Source: Acididesulfobacillus acetoxydans
GTDB taxonomy: Bacteria > Bacillota > Desulfitobacteriia > Desulfitobacteriales > Desulfitobacteriaceae
Assembly (NCBI RefSeq): GCF_902729405.1
Contig: NZ_LR746496.1
Coordinates: 4,278,001 to 4,342,000 of the forward strand
DNA: 64,000 bases
Direction: 5' to 3'
Shown in pieces: positions 58,944-64,000 of this stretch. A program made the translations under genes and the position numbers. Each line of letters starts with the position of its first letter. Within the stretch, counting starts at the first letter, position 1. The notes beneath the pieces were generated by a model. That model worked only from the letters and a program-made list of their open reading frames with translations. It did no database searches and had not been told where the DNA came from.

Positions 58944-59858
58944 CTAAATACCTAAAGCTAACGACCGTTTCATTTGTTTTCCGTTGCTTCTGTTGTTTAG
59001 CCGGGCCGGTACAAAATCGAACATCCGCGCGTCGATCATGTCCAGGTGGTGCAAAAGTTCCGCCTCCTTGAACATGGGCCGCTTCGGACTGCCCCACTCG
59101 GGGATCTCATGGTGCGAGAGGATCATGTGCTGCAAGAGCAACTTCTTTTCCGCATCCAGGCTGCTTAGATGCTCCAGCTCGATGAGGCCCAGGGGGATGT
59201 GCCCCAGCATTTCCCCCTCAAGGGTGTACTCTGTGCCCAGGCCGGTTGCGTCTGTGCTGAGTTCGTGGACCTTGCCGATGTCGTGCAAGATGATTCCTGC
59301 GTACAGAAGATCCGTGTTGCACGGATAAACAGTCGTTAGCTTCTCAGCGGCAAGGAGCATGGTACTGATATGCTGCAAGAGGCCGCCTTGGTACGAGTGA
59401 TGATATGTCTTGGCCGCCGGATGGCTCAGGAGTGGGTCTTTGTACTTTTGGAGCACCATTTGGATCGCCGCGTGCAGCTGTTCATCTCGGATGGCATTTG
59501 CAAAACGGCTAACCGTGGTCCACATCTCCTGCGCAGGAATCGGGGCCTTGGGGATTATTTTCTGCGGATCGTATCCGTCGGGCTTTTCTGCCTTGCGAAG
59601 TTTGTTGAGATTGAGTTGTTTCGTCCCTTTGTACTCCTGGACCAGCGCTTCGATTTTAACGATATCCCCCCGCTTCGGCCTATCCCCAAAGAGACATTTC
59701 TCAATGTCCCAGACTTTGGCGTTGATTTGGCCGCTGATATCGACCAGGATGAGATCAAGGTATTTTTTCTTGGCCTCGCGGGTTTCCTTTTCCGCTATGT
59801 CTTTAACGGCAAAAAAACCGGTAATGTGTTGTTGATCTGTTTGCAGGTCCTTAATCAT
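58944..59858 (-). CDS. YhaM-like 3'-5' exoribonuclease (OB-fold plus HD domain)
   Basis: A 304-residue protein with an N-terminal OB-fold (TGFFAVKDIAEKETREAKKK, NAKVWDIEKCL) and a C-terminal HD phosphohydrolase domain: HHSYQGGLLQHISTM, IILHDIGKVHEL and MILSHHEIPEWGSPKRPM. This is the CBF1/YhaM layout, a Gram-positive 3'-5' exonuclease acting on RNA and ssDNA. All HD metal ligands are present. ATG 59858 follows AAAGGAAG. It overlaps the upstream unknown gene by eight nt, so the two are translationally coupled. Confidence 0.88.
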   Translation of the reverse strand: MIKDLQTDQQHITGFFAVKDIAEKETREAKKKYLDLILVDISGQINAKVWDIEKCLFGDRPKRGDIVKIEALVQEYKGTKQLNLNKLRKAEKPDGYDPQKIIPKAPIPAQEMWTTVSRFANAIRDEQLHAAIQMVLQKYKDPLLSHPAAKTYHHSYQGGLLQHISTMLLAAEKLTTVYPCNTDLLYAGIILHDIGKVHELSTDATGLGTEYTLEGEMLGHIPLGLIELEHLSSLDAEKKLLLQHMILSHHEIPEWGSPKRPMFKEAELLHHLDMIDARMFDFVPARLNNRSNGKQMKRSLALGI

Positions 59859-60942
59859 TTGTGCTTCCTTTCTCCAGCAATCCCGGAAGAACCAGTTGGC
59901 GGCAGTCCGGACCAACCTCGAAGGGCAATGTTTTATCCGCTATCACAGTTTTTTGGACATTCCACTCAGCTGAGTTTTTCGCAAGCACTATCAGGCTTTT
60001 TTCCATGCTGTTCGGGACTAACGGATTGAGCCAAAACAGAAGACTTGTTTGGAGCGTGCCTCCGGCATACAGGGCTGCGGCTATCATGTCTATGTCTCCA
60101 CTTCTCGGCCAGTAACTGTAGTAGGAAATGACGGCTTGTTTTTCGGAATCGACGGAACATCCACCGCTCAAGAGATCGGTCGGCGCTATTTCTTCCATGA
60201 AAAAATCCCGCATGATCACAAGTGGATCTTGTTTTCCCACAAGTATTCTTAGGGGAGTGTGCCACTGGGTTGCGCCTAGCAGTGTTGTCCGCATTTGTCT
60301 CAGATACTCCGCATACAAGTCCGCACATATCTTTGCTTTAAGGTTCTGGAGCCGTACGGGATCATCTTCTTTCTCCCGGACCGCAGTTAAGCATTCTTCG
60401 AGTTTTTGTACGGCATCGTCAAGGGCTATCCACATCGAGAATGGAAAAAACTCTACGTTTAGGGTACTGCCGGGAATCCGTTTGAGCTGTGCCGCTACTT
60501 GTTTGGATGCGTCCCATGCCGCGCGGTTCGGCCACCAGCAGAGTTCTTTTTCCGCACTGAGTTTCGTTTCCCATTTTCTTACCGTGGAACGCTTTTTGCT
60601 GTATTTGTCCGATAGACACGCGGCGACGATGAGGTCTCCCTTCTCCCATATGGCAACTGTGCGAGGAATCTTTCGCCCCTGCTTTTTGGCCGGAAAGATA
60701 TACCATCGGAGTTCGGCAAAATCCTCCATTACATCTTCGAGATTAGCGGTCGTCTTCTCTTTGTCTAGTGTTGCGAGCAAAGCTTTCCAGCTACCACAAC
60801 GCATCTGTTCTGCCAGCAGAGTGAAAGCTACGAAGGTGCCTTGCAGGTGGTCCATGATGAGAGCAAACGATTTTGTTGTACCCCCCCCACTTTGACGCTG
60901 GTACTTAACGGAATATTGTTCGCTTTCGCTGAATGAGTCCAT
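59851..60942 (-). CDS. Unknown protein coupled to the YhaM-like nuclease
   Basis: A 363-residue soluble protein; I recognise no family. It is rich in Trp and charged residues, has no signal peptide or membrane helix, and shows a middle region with KLEECLTAVREKEDDPVRLQ that may be a coiled coil. The C-terminal third (DIDMIAAALYAGGTLQTSLL and SLIVLAKNSAEWNVQKTV) looks alpha/beta. It overlaps the nuclease gene by eight nt, so a joint role in nucleic-acid handling is possible; it might be plasmid- or phage-derived. A run of eight C bases near 60881 (plus strand) lies in its N-terminal codons and could be a frameshift-prone site. Confidence 0.6.
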   Translation of the reverse strand: MDSFSESEQYSVKYQRQSGGGTTKSFALIMDHLQGTFVAFTLLAEQMRCGSWKALLATLDKEKTTANLEDVMEDFAELRWYIFPAKKQGRKIPRTVAIWEKGDLIVAACLSDKYSKKRSTVRKWETKLSAEKELCWWPNRAAWDASKQVAAQLKRIPGSTLNVEFFPFSMWIALDDAVQKLEECLTAVREKEDDPVRLQNLKAKICADLYAEYLRQMRTTLLGATQWHTPLRILVGKQDPLVIMRDFFMEEIAPTDLLSGGCSVDSEKQAVISYYSYWPRSGDIDMIAAALYAGGTLQTSLLFWLNPLVPNSMEKSLIVLAKNSAEWNVQKTVIADKTLPFEVGPDCRQLVLPGLLEKGSTND

Positions 60943-61231
60943 GTGTATAAATCCGCCTTTCTGCGAAAGGCACCGATGGGGTTATGAAACAAAAACCCAT
61001 CATCCTTTCACTCTTTTTGTGCTATCCTCCTCTTGTAGGTCGCTGGTATACTACAGAACCCGAGGAGGTGAGTGGCGGGGCTGTATAGCGGCAACCCCGT
61101 ATGTGTATATGGTGTCGGTCATCCGTTAAGGCATCAATGAATGGCGCAAAACAGTAGCCCGTAAACTTATCTCTTCCGAAGTTGACTCGATTTCGCCGGA
61201 TGACCAGTCCCTGCCATCCCTACAAGTATTT
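60943..61231 (+). other. Noncoding region upstream of the intact IS110 transposase
   Basis: About 290 nt without a proper gene. It has a hairpin GATGGGGTT/AACCCATC near 60973-61001, GAGGAGGTGAGTGGCGGGGC with an inverted gggg/cccc stem (61063-61098), and a short frame (NEWRKTVARKLISSEVDSIS) that is probably the broken end of a flanking gene. In the IS110 group the bridge RNA is encoded at this position, but I cannot outline its fold. Confidence 0.4.
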
Positions 61232-61249
61232 TTGCTGGAGGTACTTCTT

Positions 61250-62503
61250 TTGTTCAAAATCTTTCGTAAAAACTGCTGTGGACTTAATGTCCACAAAACC
61301 TGGATCTATGCCTGCATCGGTATTACTGATACAAATGGCCGTACTGAGTATAAGCAAGCTCGCTTCTCTTCCTTTTCCAAGGGCCTTAGAGAGTTGGCTG
61401 ATTGGCTTGCGAAATTCTCCTGTATCGAAGTTTGTATGGAATCTGCCGGCAAGTTTTGGATTCTCGTATTCAACATCCTTGAAAAAACCTGTTTTGTTAC
61501 CCTGGCACATCCCAAGTACACAAAACCTCAAAAAGGAAACAAAACGGATCGCAAAGATACCAAATGGATCTGTGACCTCTTTATGTGCGATATGATCAAA
61601 CCCAGCTTTATCCCTTCTCCTGTAATCAGGCATCTCCGTGACCTGATGCGTTACCGCTTCAAGATCACAAATATGCTGACTGGCGAGAAGAACCGTGCCC
61701 AGAACTGCCTGACTGTTTCCAACTTAAAGCTTGATGATGTCTTCAGTGATGTCTTTGGAAAGTCTGCCAGATCTATCACTACCTACATACTTGACCATCC
61801 CGGTGAACCCTTTGATGTCGCTCCCTTTGTCAATGGACGCTGCAAAACCCCTATCGAAGAGATCCAGGATGCCGTTGATGGTGCGATTTCTCCCGAGCAG
61901 GCTGTCAAGCTGCGTCAATGTCTCGCACACATTGATGAACTTGAAAACCACAAAAGGGAAATCGAGCAGGAAATACTTTTACTTGTACAACCTTTTTCAG
62001 CCATTCTAGATTTACTTCGTACCATTCCCGGGCTCAATTCCAATCCGATGACTGCCATTGCCATTCTCTCTGAGATTGGTCCGGACATGTCCGTGTTTCC
62101 GTCATCTAAGAATCTTGTTTCCTGGGCTGGATGCTGTCCACGCAATGATCAAAGTGGAGGAAAAGTAAAATCCACCCGTATATCTCGTGCCGGCTGTTAT
62201 TTGAAACCTCTTCTTGTTCAGGTTGCAAATGCACTTCTCAAGTCTAAGAAACACCCTGAATTCAAAGAGAAGTATCACAGAATCAAGACCCGCCGGGGTC
62301 ACAAAAAGGCTATCATCGCTGTCTGCAAGATGCTCTTGACCGCTATCTGGAATATCTTGAATAAGCTGGAGCCATATACCCCCGAAGGCTTTCTGGAGCA
62401 CCGCCCTGTCAATGAATCTAAGGTTCTTACAAAGGCGCAGGCTCTGGAACTTCTCAGGAAAAGAGGTTACACAATAACAGACGAATCTCCCGTAATCGTT
62501 TAA
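61250..62503 (+). CDS. IS110-family transposase (complete)
   Basis: A 417-residue DEDD transposase. The RuvC-like domain has GLNVHKTWIYACIG, VCMESAGKFWILV and KTDRKDTKWICDL. The C-terminal transposase_20 domain has TIPGLNSNPMTAIAILSEIG and CCPRNDQSGGKVKST with the catalytic Ser region. The first catalytic Asp (normally GxDVHK) reads Asn here, so activity is in doubt unless this is natural in its subgroup. TTG 61250 is seven nt after GGAGGT; an upstream TTG at 61232 is also in frame. The frame is intact, so this is the only full-length transposase in the window. It excises and inserts with a guide RNA. Confidence 0.88.
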   Translation: MFKIFRKNCCGLNVHKTWIYACIGITDTNGRTEYKQARFSSFSKGLRELADWLAKFSCIEVCMESAGKFWILVFNILEKTCFVTLAHPKYTKPQKGNKTDRKDTKWICDLFMCDMIKPSFIPSPVIRHLRDLMRYRFKITNMLTGEKNRAQNCLTVSNLKLDDVFSDVFGKSARSITTYILDHPGEPFDVAPFVNGRCKTPIEEIQDAVDGAISPEQAVKLRQCLAHIDELENHKREIEQEILLLVQPFSAILDLLRTIPGLNSNPMTAIAILSEIGPDMSVFPSSKNLVSWAGCCPRNDQSGGKVKSTRISRAGCYLKPLLVQVANALLKSKKHPEFKEKYHRIKTRRGHKKAIIAVCKMLLTAIWNILNKLEPYTPEGFLEHRPVNESKVLTKAQALELLRKRGYTITDESPVIV

Positions 62504-62986
62504 TCCTAAAACTCCCAATGTTATTTTTTGCCATCCACAAAATGTGAATGGTTTGTTTGCTGTACGCTTTTTACTCCCTAGCCACTACCTCTTTGTTTCA
62601 AACTTTTTCCTCTTCCTTTCTTTTGCCTCATGGTATGCGCGTGCCCCTTTTCGGCTGAAAAAGGGTAAACGAAAGGAAGCCACCTTGAATTAAGCGGCTT
62701 CCATGTGTTTCCATTGATTTGGGGTAGGCTTCGCCCCCCTTGTTTAAGTCTATTTTATCGCGATTTCGGGCGATTTACAAGGCTCTTTCCGGGGGGATTG
62801 CGAAAAATATTTTTGGGGCAGTGCTCTTGGGACGCGCTCCCGGCCCCGGAATGAATCCCGGGATTTCCCCGCGCGCGTTCTATAGCATACCACAAACTTG
62901 CTCTTTGTCCTAGCTTTTCCAACGACTGGCTGCCGGTATCGCCTATCGGTTTGAACGAGTGTTTGTTTTGCGTTCCTTGCCTCCTG
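62504..62986. other. Intergenic region after IS110
   Basis: No gene recognised. Two hairpins are visible: CCCTTTTC-ggctg-AAAAAGGG near 62646-62666 and GGAAGCC-accttgaattaagc-GGCTTCC at 62675-62702. GC-rich inverted segments lie near 62830-62870. Confidence 0.45.
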
Positions 62987-63162
62987 TTGCATAACGGCTT
63001 GATTTTGCGGTATAATATGGGCAAAGAGAACGCGAGATACGGTCAATATCCCGCGTCTCCCCGTACAACGAAACCGCAGGATGTGCGGCCTATAGGTGGC
63101 ACTAAAAGCAAAGTAGCTTCCGTGCAAGGGATGGGCTACTTTTGCTTTTCTCTAAAGTCTTT
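62987..63162 (+). ncRNA. Candidate antitoxin RNA with its promoter
   Basis: TTGCAT (62987-62992), 18-nt spacer and a perfect TATAAT (63011-63016) start a plus-strand transcript near 63023. It ends at the hairpin AAAAGCAAAGTAGC/GCTACTTTTGCTTTT (about 63107-63150) followed by TCT. The RNA's 3' part is complementary to the last codons and 3' end of the toxin gene at 63136-63234. This 3'-overlap arrangement is known from type I systems such as TxpA/RatA and BsrG/SR4. Confidence 0.65.
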
Positions 63163-63234
63163 AGCAAATTTGAGTATGGACAAGACCAACGCCGCAAACG
63201 ATATTGCGAGCGTCAGCACTTGATATACGCTCAT
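63136..63234 (-). CDS. Small holin-like hydrophobic peptide, putative type I toxin
   Basis: A 32-residue peptide, MSVYQVLTLAISFAALVLSI then LKFAKDFREKQK: one membrane helix followed by a basic tail. This is the pattern of the 'putative holin-like toxin' family of Firmicutes. GGGGGTG lies seven nt before the ATG at 63234. It is too short to be called by most gene finders. The convergent RNA described above overlaps its end, and the shared bidirectional hairpin (about 63107-63150) terminates both transcripts. The toxin would act by damaging the cell's own membrane. Confidence 0.75.
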   Translation of the reverse strand: MSVYQVLTLAISFAALVLSILKFAKDFREKQK

Positions 63235-63572
63235 TGCTTAGCACCCCCTATCCTCTCAAGTTACCTTGGAAGATGAGGGGCACTATCCAGGGAGAAAAGC
63301 CGCCCACCCTGCACCTATTTCGCTGTACTTGTCTCTATTTTACCATATTTAGCCGTATTTTGCCAATGAGAAACGTCCTTCTCACGCGATTGCGTCGGGA
63401 GGACGTTTTCCGTTTTCTTGTGCAGCATTGAACTTCTCCACGACTGGAATCGCGGGATTTAGATACCTTGCAACCCCATCCGCTTCAATCAAAGCTATTC
63501 CGTCCTGCTAAATCGGGTGCCTTCGCTATCCGGACGATCGCATCTGAATTAAAACTTGAGGAGGTAAAGGTT
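63235..63572. other. Intergenic region before the last gene
   Basis: No gene recognised. A short inverted segment (aaacgtccttctcacg...cgggaggacgtttt, about 63370-63408) may terminate something or form a small RNA. Confidence 0.4.
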
Positions 63573-63893
63573 ATGCCTGAGCCATCTATACCTGAAGAGT
63601 CGTCCGAGAAGCGGCTCTTAGAGAAGTTTTTGGTGAGCACGGGCTTTTATGATTTGCTCCCATTGGCTTTGGAGGTAGCCCGGCGTTTTGGCTATGATCC
63701 CAGCGAAATGATCGAAGCCGTCTGCAAAGTCAGCGACAAGTTCTCCCAGTATCTCCCCGTTCAAAACAGAACGGCCTGGTTCCAGAAGGTTTTTGAGGAA
63801 AAGCTCCGGGAAGCCAAAGGAGACATCTTGACCTTTAATGCGCAGCAACGCTTTTCTGCAAGCCGAAAAACTCCAAAAGACCTGACAGACTGA
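63573..63893 (+). CDS. Small acidic/alpha-helical protein of unknown function
   Basis: A 106-residue soluble protein from ATG 63573, which follows GAGGAGGTAAAGGTT; the open frame extends 35 codons further upstream without such a site. It begins MPEPSIPEESSEKRLLEKFL and continues with helical segments (EVARRFGYDPSEMIEAVCKV, WFQKVFEEKLREAKGD). I recognise no family. The basic C-terminus ends SRKTPKDLTD. It might belong to the same accessory block as the unknown gene at 59851. No regulatory site is evident. Confidence 0.6.
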   Translation: MPEPSIPEESSEKRLLEKFLVSTGFYDLLPLALEVARRFGYDPSEMIEAVCKVSDKFSQYLPVQNRTAWFQKVFEEKLREAKGDILTFNAQQRFSASRKTPKDLTD

Positions 63894-64000
63894 CAGGCTG
63901 ATGGACAGAGACCCTTGTCCATTTCGAGCTTCAAGCGCCATCGCCAGTGGCGGTGCTTCCAAACAAAGCGTGGATTTATCGCCATTGGCGACAATTTTAA

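Noticed and set aside
62750-63127. Reverse-strand ORFs of 89-125 codons
   Set aside because: They run through the putative antitoxin RNA and GC-rich hairpins, have no ribosome site and show biased Arg/Gly content without a motif.

Overview
The window looks like chromosome of a strictly anaerobic, spore-forming Firmicute of the Desulfitobacterium/Desulfosporosinus/Desulfotomaculum kind (Peptococcaceae sensu lato). The grounds are an Hdr/Flx-type electron-transfer operon with DsrC-like proteins, sigma-54 enhancer-binding regulators, ECF/CbiM corrinoid and cobalt uptake genes, MinD-type ATPases with ferredoxin inserts, clostridial CWB2 wall-binding repeats, and Gram-positive SAM-I and cobalamin riboswitches. 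This assignment is inference from gene content; no rRNA or tRNA is visible.

Layout. 1-8.2 kb: an IS3 element split by a truncated group II intron, a decayed sigma-54 regulator, a PrpD/double-nitrilase operon behind a sigma-54 promoter, an IS256 relic and a degenerate AAA+ regulator. 9-10.9 kb: a DUF3231 protein and a DUF364 protein. 11-21.9 kb: a reverse-strand corrinoid/cobalt uptake locus made of CbiM with its own structured leader, a cobalamin riboswitch, a 1467-residue surface protein with transcobalamin-like domains, a DUF4430 lipoprotein, and EcfT, EcfAA' and EcfS. 22-36 kb: a decayed, repeat-rich stretch with SWIM, phospholipase, PAP2 and HAD pseudogenes, a 315-bp direct repeat, IS1182, IS110 and group II intron relics. 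Intact islands in it are DedA-PAP2, SAM-riboswitch/homoserine dehydrogenase, and a radical SAM/BtuF-like pair. 36-45 kb: CDF, Mrp, radical SAM, DUF364, DUF134, FMN-binding, NifU, Gly/Met-rich proteins, NifX and two MinD/ferredoxin ATPases. 45.5-57.5 kb: a reverse-strand operon DsrC-like - HdrD/DsrK-like - HdrA/GltD fusion - MvhD/FlxD - FlxC - FlxB - FlxA, followed upstream by a PAS sigma-54 activator and a second DsrC-like gene. 57.5-64 kb: a membrane protein, a YhaM-type nuclease with an unknown partner, an intact IS110 element, and a type I toxin-antitoxin candidate with a 32-residue toxin.

How the parts connect. Four promoters share TTGACA - 17 bp - TAGAAT followed by an operator GGCATATGCC (one copy GGCATACGCC). 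Three lie in the NifX/MinD region and one in front of the second DsrC-like gene, so these two regions probably form one regulon. Both DsrC-like genes also carry a terminator hairpin followed at once by a -24/-12 (TGG-N10-GC) promoter, and the PAS sigma-54 activator lies between them. This fits a regulated flavin-based bifurcation route from NAD(P)H to ferredoxin and a DsrC-type thiol carrier. The most interesting candidates are this Hdr/DsrC system with its shared operator, the riboswitch-controlled corrinoid capture locus, the HmdB-like radical SAM gene coupled to a BtuF-like lipoprotein, the orphan IS110-type noncoding module, and the small toxin-antitoxin locus.
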